Below, one piece after another: positions 16,461 through 24,899 of a DNA stretch of 64,000 bases (position 1 is its first letter; every line of letters begins with the position of its first letter). Location of the stretch: assembly GCA_029784825.1 (NCBI GenBank), contig JAFMAU010000003.1:1-64000 (forward strand), read 5' to 3'. The notes beneath the pieces were generated by a model. The model searched no databases, was not told where the DNA came from, and saw only the letters and a program-made list of their open reading frames with translations. The position numbers and the translations under genes are program-made. This DNA is from Nitrososphaerota archaeon. GTDB lineage: Archaea; Thermoproteota; Nitrososphaeria; Nitrososphaerales; UBA183.

Positions 16461-17332
16461 GCTTCGGTTCTCCGTACACCACGCTTCCAGACTTTGAATA
16501 CCACAAGGTGTCGAGCGTGGAGGAGGTGACGCGCCTGCTGAAGGAGTTCGGCGACGAGGCAGAGGTGATGGCCGGAGGCGTGGGCCTGATGGCTTTCATG
16601 AAGGAAAGGCTTCTGTCGCCGGCGCATCTTATCGACGTCAAGGATGTCAAAGAGCTGCGCCAAATCGTCTACACAAGAGGCAAGGGGCTGAGCGTCGGGG
16701 CCGCAATCACCTACGAGGAGGTCGCGGCGAACCAAGACGTGCGGGCCAGGTTCCAGGCGCTCCACGAAGCTGCGGTGAGGACGGCCGACCCGATGATCAG
16801 GGCGCGCGCCACCCTGGTGGGCAACCTTTGCGAGGCCATTCCGTGGGTGGACAGCCCACCCGTTCTGATGGCGCTGGACGCCTCGGTCGAGATCGCGGGT
16901 GCGGGAGGAAGGCGGACGCTCCCGGTGGGAGGCTTCATCAAGGGGCCAGTGGAGGTCGACCTGGGCTCGGACGAGTTCGTGACGAGGATAGACGTGCCCG
17001 AGCCGAGCCAGGGCAGCAGGAGCGCCTTCGAGAAGTTCACCGGGGGGTCCGAGTTCGCGCTGGCCAGCGTCGCAGTCTCGCTGGCGTCCGGCAACGGGAA
17101 GAGGAAGGCAAAGGTGGTCTTCGGGTCGGTCAACTCGATGCCGGTGAGGTGCGGCGAGGCGGAGCAGGTCCTCCAGGACTCGGAGCTGAGCCAATCGAGC
17201 ATCAGGAAAGCCGCGGAGGTCGCTGCGGAGAAGGTGGAGTGCGTGAGCGACGTCCTGGCCAGCGTCGAGTACAGGAAACATCTGGTCAGGGTGATAACCA
17301 TCAAGGCGCTGGGGAGGCTGCTACGGGCATGA
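16457..17332 (+). CDS. Molybdenum hydroxylase FAD-binding (medium) subunit
   Basis: A 291-residue protein of the CoxM/XdhB-type FAD family. FAD motifs are AGGVGLMAFMKERL (about residue 37) and TLVGNLCEAIPWVDSPP (about 118), a variant of the usual TxGGNL plus SD pattern. The C-terminal CO-dehydrogenase-flavoprotein domain follows. ATG 16457 overlaps the stop of the large-subunit gene (ATGA), and its own stop overlaps the start of the small subunit (ATGA), so the three are translationally coupled. It passes electrons from the 2Fe-2S clusters to FAD and then to NAD or another acceptor. Confidence 0.9.
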   Translation: MSFGSPYTTLPDFEYHKVSSVEEVTRLLKEFGDEAEVMAGGVGLMAFMKERLLSPAHLIDVKDVKELRQIVYTRGKGLSVGAAITYEEVAANQDVRARFQALHEAAVRTADPMIRARATLVGNLCEAIPWVDSPPVLMALDASVEIAGAGGRRTLPVGGFIKGPVEVDLGSDEFVTRIDVPEPSQGSRSAFEKFTGGSEFALASVAVSLASGNGKRKAKVVFGSVNSMPVRCGEAEQVLQDSELSQSSIRKAAEVAAEKVECVSDVLASVEYRKHLVRVITIKALGRLLRA

Positions 17333-17835
17333 GGGAGTGCGTGGTCAAGGTCAACGGCCAGATCAGGAGGGAGAGCATCAAGGACAACGAGCTCCTCCTT
17401 GACTTCCTCAGGGACAAGCTCGAGGTGAGGAGCGTGAAGGCTGCCTGCTGGCGGGGCGAATGCGGACTCTGCACAGTGCTGCTGAACGGAAGGCTGGTGA
17501 AGTCGTGCCTGGTCCTCGCCGTGGAAGCAGACGGCGGCGACGTGAAGACAGTGGAGGGGATATCCGAGAAGGGAGAGCTCGCTCCGATCCAGAAGGCGTT
17601 CATCGAGCATGGGGCGAGCCAGTGCGGGTTCTGCACGCCCGCCTTCGTCCTCGCCTCCCACGAGCTGCTGAAGAGGAACCCGAACCCCACCGAGGCCGAC
17701 ATCGAAGACGCAGTCAGCGGCCTTCTCTGCCGGTGCGGCACATACGCCCAGACCAAGGAGGCGATAGCCTCTCTGTCTCGCGGAGCGCCCGGGGTCAAGG
17801 CAATTCAGGTCGACAGGCGCACGAGCCGCGACTAG
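17329..17835 (+). CDS. Molybdenum hydroxylase 2Fe-2S (small) subunit
   Basis: A 168-residue protein. The N-terminal plant-ferredoxin-type cluster uses C40, C45, C48 and C60 (CWRGECGLC, then KSC). The C-terminal four-helix domain holds the second cluster in QCGFCTPAF and LCRCGTY. Length and motif spacing are normal for the family. ATG 17329 overlaps the FAD-subunit stop. It is the last gene of the hydroxylase operon; 65 nt later the convergent MFS gene ends. It relays electrons from the Mo centre to FAD. Confidence 0.93.
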   Translation: MRECVVKVNGQIRRESIKDNELLLDFLRDKLEVRSVKAACWRGECGLCTVLLNGRLVKSCLVLAVEADGGDVKTVEGISEKGELAPIQKAFIEHGASQCGFCTPAFVLASHELLKRNPNPTEADIEDAVSGLLCRCGTYAQTKEAIASLSRGAPGVKAIQVDRRTSRD

Positions 17836-17900
17836 GGTCACATGACAGGGGCCGGGGCGACGGCAGCCGACAGCCTCGAGAGCTTCTCCTGGAGCCCCGT

Positions 17901-19139
17901 CTATGAACGAGTTGGCTCCATCCTCCTGAAGAAGAAGTAGAAGAGAGTGATGGAAACGACGTACAAGACAGCGGTCATGTAGAACGGCAAGTCGATCAGC
18001 CCCACAGAGAGAAGATAGCCGCCTATCGCCGGCGCGTACGCTCGGGGAACGGAGTCGAACATCTGGATCATGCTTGACGCCGTAGCCCTCTCGTCGGGAT
18101 GAACCAGACCCATCATGAAGGACTGCATGATTGGGCTGGACATGTTAGCGAAAGTGCTCCTCACCACCATTATGCCGCCCGCCGACAGGTAGTCCGGCGC
18201 CAGGGGGACGGACACGAGGAGGACGACGCCCGATAGCTCTGTCGCTATGATGGTGAAGACGTTCCCCCTTCGCCTCGCGATGGCAGGCGTGAACAGCGAG
18301 GCCAGGGCAGTCGTTAGAAAGATCGACCCGAACAACGGCCCGATGATTGACACGTCAACGCCGAACTTCAGGTTATACCACAGAGGGAGCAAGGGTATGA
18401 TCAGCCCGGCGCCAAAACCGGTGAAGCCGATGATGGAGAATTTCTTCACCACGCCCATCGACTTCCTTGGAATCTTAATCAAACCACTCAACGAGAGTCC
18501 CCCGCTGCCCATCGCCGACCCCGCGCGCGGCTTTTCAGAGACGGAGCGGAACACGACTGCGCCAGAGGAGAGGCTCGTGATTGCGACTGCCAAGAAGATG
18601 AGGCGGAAGCCCCAGAGATAGTCGGTACCGAGCATCCGTTCGAGGACCACGGGAAGGCCAGCACCGAAGCTCCCCATCGCCATAGCGATTCCACCGACGA
18701 AGGAAAGAATCACGAAAAGTCCGTTCCTGTTGTCCTCGTTCGTGCTCTCCATGAACAGGGCGATGAAGGGCGAGCTCGCTGCGGCTGTCACGAATGCGAA
18801 CAGCACCTGGGCAGCCACGAGAGCAGCCAAGTTTGTAGAATAGAAGAAGAGGAACGAACCGATGCCGTCCAGGAGCAGCCCGTAGACGACGAACCGCTTG
18901 CGGCCGAAGATGTCTGACATCATCGCGATTGGGATCGCGAGGATCACCCCGAGGAACGACTGAACCGCGATGAGGACGCCGATGACCGTGGGGTCGAATC
19001 CCGCTGCATACAGATAGACCGGGCGCGCGACGATGAAGTAGCCCGCGCCGAAGTTGACCAATGCGCCCGCGGCGGTCAGATACCGCGCGTTGCCGTCAAT
19101 CTGTCCAAGCGAGGGGAAGCTGGAGCGGATGCCTTGCAA
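17901..19139 (-). CDS. Major facilitator superfamily transporter
   Basis: A 412-residue protein with 12 predicted membrane helices. The MFS A-like motif MSDIFGRKRFVVYG lies between helices 2 and 3 (about residue 75), with the central cytoplasmic loop near residues 205-225 and a second-half counterpart TPAIARRRGNVFTI. It resembles drug/metabolite exporters of the DHA type, but the substrate is not readable from sequence. The start is TTG 19139. It sits between the Mo hydroxylase and FdrA genes, so a catabolic role (substrate uptake or product export) is possible but only by context. Confidence 0.8.
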   Translation of the reverse strand: MQGIRSSFPSLGQIDGNARYLTAAGALVNFGAGYFIVARPVYLYAAGFDPTVIGVLIAVQSFLGVILAIPIAMMSDIFGRKRFVVYGLLLDGIGSFLFFYSTNLAALVAAQVLFAFVTAAASSPFIALFMESTNEDNRNGLFVILSFVGGIAMAMGSFGAGLPVVLERMLGTDYLWGFRLIFLAVAITSLSSGAVVFRSVSEKPRAGSAMGSGGLSLSGLIKIPRKSMGVVKKFSIIGFTGFGAGLIIPLLPLWYNLKFGVDVSIIGPLFGSIFLTTALASLFTPAIARRRGNVFTIIATELSGVVLLVSVPLAPDYLSAGGIMVVRSTFANMSSPIMQSFMMGLVHPDERATASSMIQMFDSVPRAYAPAIGGYLLSVGLIDLPFYMTAVLYVVSITLFYFFFRRMEPTRS

Positions 19140-19257
19140 GCGAGGGTCCCGCTCGTTCGACGCGTTCTATTGAACCTTGGTTCCGTTCCGCCATCAGTCG
19201 CGCTGACTGCTGCCTCTCCTTGTCTTCGAGGGTCGGGGGGTTGGCGGAACGGGGGCG

Positions 19258-19437
19258 TCACAGAAGCCTGTCGAGGGCGTCGGCCAGCTTCTTCTCGAGC
19301 TTCGGCGCCTGCTGGAGGTCGACCTGGGCGCACCTCACATTCTGGTCCTCCAGCGCCTGCCTGAAGATGTCGAGGCCCAGGTTGAGGGCCACCAGCTCAG
19401 AGTTGAGCAGCTGTTCGCTCTTGCTAGTTCTCGCCAA
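19258..19437 (-). CDS. Small FdrA-associated domain protein (59 aa)
   Basis: A 59-residue frame, TTG 19437 to TGA 19258, overlapping the 3' end of the fdrA gene by 14 nt on the same strand. It contains LLNSELVALNLGLDIFRQAL and then NVRCAQVDLQQAP, which fits the short 'fdrA domain' proteins (typical pattern: KVINIGLE..F...L...GV.VVHVDW) that accompany fdrA / DUF1116 / DUF2877 genes in many anaerobic bacteria. The usual VDWRPP is changed to VDLQQAP. It is probably a small subunit or mobile domain of the FdrA-YlbE-YlbF complex. It is easily missed because it is short and starts with TTG. Confidence 0.65.
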   Translation of the reverse strand: MARTSKSEQLLNSELVALNLGLDIFRQALEDQNVRCAQVDLQQAPKLEKKLADALDRLL

Positions 19438-21043
19438 GAAGACTCCTCCACTTCCTCTTCAGCGCAGACCGTGCCCTGGGGCCGCCGACCAGCAGCGCGG
19501 ACGCAACAGCCATCTGGGCGTTGGTCGGGAAGAGCGCCACTCCGGCCCTCGAGAGCTTCTTGCTCTGCTCGCCCAGCGACTGCGGGTCGCCGTCTGTTCC
19601 GCAGACGTGCGCCATGAAAATCACGCGCCTGTTGGCCTCTTCCGCGCTCCTCGCTGCCTGTTCGATCGCCCCGACCAGCGAGCCTCCAGGGTCGGACGAG
19701 GAACCGTAGCCGAGGACGACGTCCAGCAGTATCGCGGCGACTGTGGGGTCGTTCGCCTCCTGGGCAATCCTGAGCTTCCGCATGGTCGGGTCTATCATCG
19801 GGTGGGGCCTGCCGGCGGTGAAGTACTCGTCGCCCAGGTCGACGACCGAGTTCGCCTTGCTGGTGGCCGGGTCCTTCAGCGAAAACCGGGGCGAGAGCGG
19901 GGAGTTGCTGTAGGCCTCCCCGATCAGCTCTCGGTAGATGAGCAGGGTCTCGTGGGCGAGCGTCCCCCCGCTGTAGAGGCCTCGGCAGAACTTCTGCCGC
20001 TTCGAGAGTCCCTTTCCGAGCCCGGCAGAGAGCCTGTTGAGTTCGGCCGCGCTCATCGAGACGCTCTTCTTGAATCGTTTCGCAGCGGGCCCTCCGGAAG
20101 TCCTGGAGACGACGGAGACGGCAGAGTGAAGGGTCTTCGCGTAGCGGACCTTGGAAGCGCCTCCGCCTTTCGAGTCGAGCCCCAGGAAGCACGCGACCAC
20201 AGGTTTCCTGACGTACTTCTTCGTGAAGGCCATGATGCTCTTCATCACCGCGGGGGCTGGCGCTTTTGCGACTATCATCAGCGCCTTGGTCTTCGGGTCA
20301 TTTTCGAGGAGGGCGAGGGAGTCTCTCATCATGAGGCCGCCGATGGCTTTCGAGACGTCGGTGCCGCCGACGCCAAGCCCGTGGGACACGCCGAGGCCCA
20401 CCCTGTCGAGGAGCACCGAGACCTCCTGAAGTCCTGTGCCCGCGGCCGCCACAACTCCCACGCTTCCCTTCTTCACTACGTTGGCGAAGCCGAGGCCGAC
20501 GCCGCCTATGAGAACCGTCCCCGCTCCCGGACCGAGGAGGAGCAGCCCGTTGGAGTCCGCGTACCGCTTCAGCTTCAACTCGTCCTCAATCGAGACGTGG
20601 TCGCTGAAGAGGTGCACGTTCACGCCTCTGCGGAGGAGCGCCATGGACGGCTCGAAGGCCTGGCTGCCCGGAAGCGACACCACCGCGATGTTAGAGTTCG
20701 GGAGCCCCCTCAGCGCGGAATCCACGCTGTGGTAGGTCTCCGTTTCCTCGCCCTGCCCCTCGGGAGGGGGAGGAGAGAGCACCAACTGCTGGACAGCCTC
20801 CATGGCCTTTCCGGCATCGACGCCCTGGGCGACTCTCAGCGCGATCACCATGTCGCCGTCGCCTGCGGCCTTTCCTTCTGCCATCAGGAGCCCGAGCTGC
20901 GAAAGCAGGAGCTTGTTGGTCTCGGTGCCCATGGAGACTACGGCGTCCAGCACTCCCGGGAGCTTCTTCGCGTCCTCGGAAAGCCGCATCAGCTGGATCG
21001 AATCGCGGAAGAAGTTTGGTCTGACGACGTTCAGAACGGACAA
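19424..21043 (-). CDS. fdrA: FdrA family protein (succinyl-CoA-synthetase-like fold)
   Basis: A 539-residue protein homologous to E. coli FdrA. Two CoA-ligase-type Rossmann regions are visible: AVVSLPGSQAFEPSMALLRRG (about 130) to GLLLLGPGAGTVLIGGVGLG (about 185), and the C-terminal DPTVAAILLDVVLGYGSSSDP region (about 445). The family lacks ligase activity as far as known. In E. coli the fdrA-ylbE-ylbF products have been linked, as I recall, to oxamate carbamoyltransferase (AllFGH) of anaerobic allantoin use, which forms carbamoyl phosphate. TTG 21043 follows a TATA-like TTTATCATAA by about 26 nt (leaderless). It is divergent from ylbE and followed by the small FdrA-domain gene. Confidence 0.85.
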   Translation of the reverse strand: MSVLNVVRPNFFRDSIQLMRLSEDAKKLPGVLDAVVSMGTETNKLLLSQLGLLMAEGKAAGDGDMVIALRVAQGVDAGKAMEAVQQLVLSPPPPEGQGEETETYHSVDSALRGLPNSNIAVVSLPGSQAFEPSMALLRRGVNVHLFSDHVSIEDELKLKRYADSNGLLLLGPGAGTVLIGGVGLGFANVVKKGSVGVVAAAGTGLQEVSVLLDRVGLGVSHGLGVGGTDVSKAIGGLMMRDSLALLENDPKTKALMIVAKAPAPAVMKSIMAFTKKYVRKPVVACFLGLDSKGGGASKVRYAKTLHSAVSVVSRTSGGPAAKRFKKSVSMSAAELNRLSAGLGKGLSKRQKFCRGLYSGGTLAHETLLIYRELIGEAYSNSPLSPRFSLKDPATSKANSVVDLGDEYFTAGRPHPMIDPTMRKLRIAQEANDPTVAAILLDVVLGYGSSSDPGGSLVGAIEQAARSAEEANRRVIFMAHVCGTDGDPQSLGEQSKKLSRAGVALFPTNAQMAVASALLVGGPRARSALKRKWRSLLGEN

Positions 21044-21164
21044 CGAGCCGAATTAAGGCTCCGATTATGATAAACGTTGTCCCGAAAGCCGGTCCCTGCG
21101 CTTCCTCCAAACACGTTCGGAGTCGGTCTTATTAACGCGGGACTGCACCAACGCCCGAGCCGAA
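21044..21164. promoter_or_regulatory. Divergent promoter region between fdrA and ylbE-like genes
   Basis: On the minus strand a TATA-like TTTATCATAA (about 21063-21073) lies about 26 nt from the fdrA TTG. On the plus strand CTTATTAA (about 21126-21133) lies about 34 nt from the ylbE ATG. A shared 120-nt region suggests joint control of the complex's subunits. Confidence 0.55.
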
Positions 21165-22427
21165 ATGGGAGTGACAAAGGAGGAAGTCGACGGCGCAAAC
21201 GCAGAGTCCGTCAGAAGGATGATGGAGTCGGAGCCCGTCTGGGTCGACCTGGCTCCTGCCGAGGAGAAGATGGGTCTTTCCGGGAAGAAGCTTCTTCACG
21301 CAGGCCCGCCGATCAAGTGGCCGGACGCCAGCGGGCCCCTCAGGGGCGCGCTGATTGGAGCGGCCATCTACGAAGGCTGGGCTCAGGATGAGCGTTCTGC
21401 GACGAAGCTGCTGGAGGAGGGGGAGGTCGAGCTCGAACCCGACCACCACAACAACGCTGCTGGGCCGATGGCCGGCGTCATCTCGCCGAGCATGCCCGTC
21501 TACGAGCTCGTGGACAGGAAGTTCGGGAACAAGACCTACTCCAACATGAACGAGGGGATCGGGAAGGTGCTGAGGTACGGGGCCTACAGCGAAGACGTTC
21601 TGAAGAGGCTGAGGTGGATGTCCGAGACCGTGGCGCCAGTGCTCAGGGCCACGGTGAAGGCGATGACCGAGAGCAAGGGCCTGCCCATCAAGCCGATGAT
21701 AGCGCAGGCGCTTACCATGGGCGACGACTGCCACAACAGGTACGTAGCTACGACCTCTCTCTTCGCAAAGCAGGTCGCGCCCTACCTCGCGATTTCGGGG
21801 TTCGATGCGAAGACGGTATCCGAGGTGAGCAGGTTCATCGACGCCAACAACTTCACGATGCTGAACATGGGGATGGCTGCGGCCAAGGCCATGACGCTGG
21901 CGGGCCACAACGTGGAGCACAGCACCATAGTGACCGTCATGTCCCGCAACGGGACAGACGCGGGGATCTGGGTGAGCTCGCTGGGCAACAGGTGGTTCAC
22001 GGCGAAGGCGCCAGTCCCCAGGGGCCTTTGGTTCCCGGGGTTCACAGAGGCAGACGCCAACCCGGACATAGGCGACAGCTCAATCACCGAGACCGCGGGG
22101 TTTGGCGGATTCGCCATGGCTGCGGCTCCGGCGATCGTGTCGTGGGTGGGCGGAAGCGTCCAGGAAGCCATAAGCGTCACCAAGAGCATGTACGAGATCA
22201 CCCAGGCCGAGCACAACCAGTTCCAGATACCGTTCCTGAACTTCAGGGGGACGCCCGTCGGGATCGACCTCAGGAAGGTGCTGAAGACCGGGGTCGCTCC
22301 GAAGATAAACACGGGAATAGCCAACCGAAAGGCGGGCATCGGCCAGATCGGAGCGGGCACCATAACTTTCCCGATGCAGGTCTTCAAGGACGCCTTCGAG
22401 GCGTACGTAGACAAGTACGGACCTTGA
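21165..22427 (+). CDS. ylbE: YlbE-like protein (DUF1116), putative carbamoyltransferase subunit
   Basis: A 420-residue DUF1116 protein. Hallmarks are PDHHNNAAGPMAGVISPSMP (about residue 95), LTMGDDCHNRYVATT (about 190), GHNVEHSTIVTVMSRNGTD (about 250) and the glycine-rich C-terminal INTGIANRKAGIGQIGAGT. This family always travels with FdrA and DUF2877 proteins; E. coli YlbE is one of the three proteins assigned to the oxamate carbamoyltransferase complex. The conserved His, Asp and Asn in MGDDCHNR make it a likely catalytic subunit (inference). ATG 21165 is about 34 nt from a TATA box. It overlaps the next gene by the TTGA arrangement at 22424-22427. Confidence 0.85.
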   Translation: MGVTKEEVDGANAESVRRMMESEPVWVDLAPAEEKMGLSGKKLLHAGPPIKWPDASGPLRGALIGAAIYEGWAQDERSATKLLEEGEVELEPDHHNNAAGPMAGVISPSMPVYELVDRKFGNKTYSNMNEGIGKVLRYGAYSEDVLKRLRWMSETVAPVLRATVKAMTESKGLPIKPMIAQALTMGDDCHNRYVATTSLFAKQVAPYLAISGFDAKTVSEVSRFIDANNFTMLNMGMAAAKAMTLAGHNVEHSTIVTVMSRNGTDAGIWVSSLGNRWFTAKAPVPRGLWFPGFTEADANPDIGDSSITETAGFGGFAMAAAPAIVSWVGGSVQEAISVTKSMYEITQAEHNQFQIPFLNFRGTPVGIDLRKVLKTGVAPKINTGIANRKAGIGQIGAGTITFPMQVFKDAFEAYVDKYGP

Positions 22428-23308
22428 TCCTGGACCCGACCAGCGTAGGCGAGCTGGTCCGCAGCCTCGCAGCCAGCGGCGCCAACGGGAGCGTCAAACG
22501 AATCTTCCGCAGCTCGGCCTACCTTGACGCGAAGGGGGGCCTAATCCTCCTGCTGCGCGGAGAACTCAGGTCGCCCATGACCATCAACCTTGGCGCTGGA
22601 CCCGAGCTTCTGGGGAAGCTCGCTGTGGGGCAGGCCTTCGACCTGCGGCCGACGGCCCTTCGCCTCGGTGAAACGGAGGTCCGACTTGGCAGGGCGGCGA
22701 CGTTCCGGAGCTCCCTGCTGGACGCGCGCCCCGCCGACCCCATCGCCGAAGACGAGATAGTCAGGGGCGCGACCACGCTCAAGCTCCTCTACTCGGCCTC
22801 CGAGGCCGCCCTGGGCCTCGTGAAGGGCCAAGCCTTCGGAGAATTCGCGAGAGCGACGCTTCGGCCGGCGACGAAGGGCCGCCTCGACCGGCTGCGCAGG
22901 TTCAGCAGCTACTCGGGGCTCATAGGCAACGGGAGCGGGTTCACTCCGGCAGGCGACGACCTTGTCGCTGGCTTCGCGGCCGCCTTCAATCACTTCGCGA
23001 GGGGAGCCGGCGCTGTCGAGATCTCACTGCCCCTGGCGGAGTTGCGGAAGAGGACGGTTTCGGAGAGCGCGTCCTTGGTCGACTACGCCCAGCGGGGCTA
23101 CGTCGACGAGGGTCTCGAGAGGCTGATACTGGCTGGACTCGGCAACGATCCGCAGCAGTTCCGCGGCCAGATGATCGGACTCGCAGACAGGGGCCACACT
23201 TCTGGCCTGGACATGTCGCTGGGAGTCCTGCTGTCGATCGCTGTCATGAGCGACTACACGACGCACGGCAGAGCCCTGGAGACATCGCTGGCGGCCCTCA
23301 TCAGTTGA
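22424..23308 (+). CDS. ylbF: YlbF-like protein (DUF2877), putative carbamoyltransferase subunit
   Basis: A 294-residue protein. TTG 22424 overlaps the TGA stop of ylbE, so the two are translationally coupled. The diagnostic DUF2877 motif LIGNGSGFTPAGDDLVAGFA lies near residue 160 (family pattern GxGxGxTPxGDDxL), with LADRGHTSGLDMSLGVLLS near the C-terminus. This is the third protein of the FdrA-YlbE-YlbF set. All three plus the small FdrA-domain protein are present, so the complex could be complete in this archaeon. The ABC ATPase gene follows after 47 nt with its own TATA box. Confidence 0.85.
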   Translation: MILDPTSVGELVRSLAASGANGSVKRIFRSSAYLDAKGGLILLLRGELRSPMTINLGAGPELLGKLAVGQAFDLRPTALRLGETEVRLGRAATFRSSLLDARPADPIAEDEIVRGATTLKLLYSASEAALGLVKGQAFGEFARATLRPATKGRLDRLRRFSSYSGLIGNGSGFTPAGDDLVAGFAAAFNHFARGAGAVEISLPLAELRKRTVSESASLVDYAQRGYVDEGLERLILAGLGNDPQQFRGQMIGLADRGHTSGLDMSLGVLLSIAVMSDYTTHGRALETSLAALIS

Positions 23309-23355
23309 CGGGGCGAGAACCCTTTAATCATTCCCCGACTGGCGCGGGTTCGGGC

Positions 23356-24888
23356 TTGGAGTCGAAGAGCGAAACCCTCATGCTCGAGACGGTCGGGCTG
23401 GTCAAGAAGTTCGGCGACCTGACCGCCGTCGACCAAGTGAATTTCAAACTGAGGAAGGGGGAGATCCACGCGCTCCTCGGCGAGAACGGCGCGGGAAAGT
23501 CGACGCTCTGCAACGTCCTCTACGGATACTACAGGCCGGAATCCGGCGAGGTTCTGGTCAAGGGAAAAGAGGTCAGGTTCGCTTCACCCCGGGATGGCAT
23601 CAAGTCCAAGATCGGGATGGTCCACCAGGACCTCATGCTGATTCCGAATATGACGGTCTCCGAAAACCTGAGCCTGCTCACCGACATCAGGCTGAGCCGG
23701 CCCGTGCTTGACCTGAGGGAGGTGAAGAGAATGCTGGCTGAGATGGAAAAGGCCTACGGCCTGGACGTGGACCCTGACGCCTACATCGAGGACCTCTCCG
23801 TCGGGGAAAGGCAGAGGGTCGAGATACTGAAGTGCCTCTTCATAGGGGCGGAGATCCTGCTCTTCGACGAACCAACCAGCCACCTCACGGAGATAGAGGT
23901 GGTCAAGCTGTTCGAGAGCCTCAAGAGGATGGCGTCGGAAGGGAGGTCGATCGTCTTCGTCACGCACAGGATAGACGAGGTACTCGCGATAGCCGACAGA
24001 ATCACGGTGATGAAACACGGCAAGGTCGTCGCCGAACAGGCCAAGGGCGCGGTGACGCGCGACCAGCTAGCGATGCTGATTGTTGGAAGGAACGTCATGT
24101 ACAACGTCAAGAAGATCCCCACGGAAATCGGGTCCCCGATCTTCCAGCTCTCGGGCGTCAGCGCCAGGAGCGACCTTGGCACGCCTGCCCTGCGCGACGT
24201 CACCTTCGACCTGAGGGCGGGAGAGATACTGGGCGTGGCGGGCGTCGCCGGCAACGGTCAGCGGGAGCTCGATGAGGTGATCACTGGCATGAGGAAGGTC
24301 GACTCGGGCAAGCTGATCCTGGACGGCAAGGAGATCACGAACGAATCCCCAGACGACGCCAGGAGGGCAGGGGTCGGGCACGTCTGCGAGGAGCACAAGA
24401 CAGGGTTCGTCTTCGATTTCAGCCTGAAGGACAACCTCGTGCTGTCGCCCTTCATCGCTGAGCGGTTCACCAAGAACAGGCTGCTGGACGACAAGCTGGT
24501 GGAAGGGAAGACGAGAGAGCTGCTCAAGGAGTTCAACGTGGCTGCGGGCTCGCCGGAAGCCCATCTCGGGACCCTGAGCGGAGGGAACAGGCAGAAGTTC
24601 CTGCTCGCCAGAGAGCTCTTCTGGGGGCCCAAGGTGGTCGTGGCGAACAACCCCACCAAGGGCCTCGACATCGCTGCAGCGGAGTACATCAGGAGCGTGC
24701 TCATGAAGATAAAGTCAGAAGGGAAGGCTGTACTGATGATCTCCACCGACCTCGACGAAGTCCTCGACATGAGCGACATGATTGCGGTGATGAACAGGGG
24801 AAGAATCGCCAAGATCGTCGACGCCAAGTACGCCGACATCCACGAGCTCGCTACCCTGATGACAACCAGCAGGCAGGCCGAAGCCTAG
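23356..24888 (+). CDS. BMP-type (nucleoside/purine-like) ABC importer ATPase
   Basis: A 510-residue protein with two fused ATP-binding cassettes, as in sugar and nucleoside importers (RbsA/YufO/NupO type). Cassette 1 has GENGAGKST (Walker A), LSVGERQRVEI (signature) and LLFDEPTSHLT (Walker B). Cassette 2 has the degenerate Walker A region GVAGNGQRELDE, LSGGNRQKFLLARE and VVVANNPTKGLD, as usual for the non-canonical second site. TTG 23356 is chosen because it lies about 28 nt after the TATA box CTTTAATC (23323-23330), giving a leaderless mRNA; ATG 23380 is the alternative. Its permeases and binding protein are on the opposite strand just downstream, convergent with it. Confidence 0.9.
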   Translation: MESKSETLMLETVGLVKKFGDLTAVDQVNFKLRKGEIHALLGENGAGKSTLCNVLYGYYRPESGEVLVKGKEVRFASPRDGIKSKIGMVHQDLMLIPNMTVSENLSLLTDIRLSRPVLDLREVKRMLAEMEKAYGLDVDPDAYIEDLSVGERQRVEILKCLFIGAEILLFDEPTSHLTEIEVVKLFESLKRMASEGRSIVFVTHRIDEVLAIADRITVMKHGKVVAEQAKGAVTRDQLAMLIVGRNVMYNVKKIPTEIGSPIFQLSGVSARSDLGTPALRDVTFDLRAGEILGVAGVAGNGQRELDEVITGMRKVDSGKLILDGKEITNESPDDARRAGVGHVCEEHKTGFVFDFSLKDNLVLSPFIAERFTKNRLLDDKLVEGKTRELLKEFNVAAGSPEAHLGTLSGGNRQKFLLARELFWGPKVVVANNPTKGLDIAAAEYIRSVLMKIKSEGKAVLMISTDLDEVLDMSDMIAVMNRGRIAKIVDAKYADIHELATLMTTSRQAEA

Positions 24889-24899
24889 CCCCGGCCCCG

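Noticed and set aside
14064..17835. True carbon monoxide dehydrogenase (CoxLMS)
   Set aside because: The active-site loop is ALRGFGYPE rather than the Cys-containing AYxCSFR needed for the CuSMo centre, so CO oxidation is not supported.
21614..22423. Long N-terminal extension of the YlbF-like frame
   Set aside because: It overlaps the ylbE gene in another phase and is compositionally unlike protein; TTG 22424 overlapping the ylbE stop is the sensible start.
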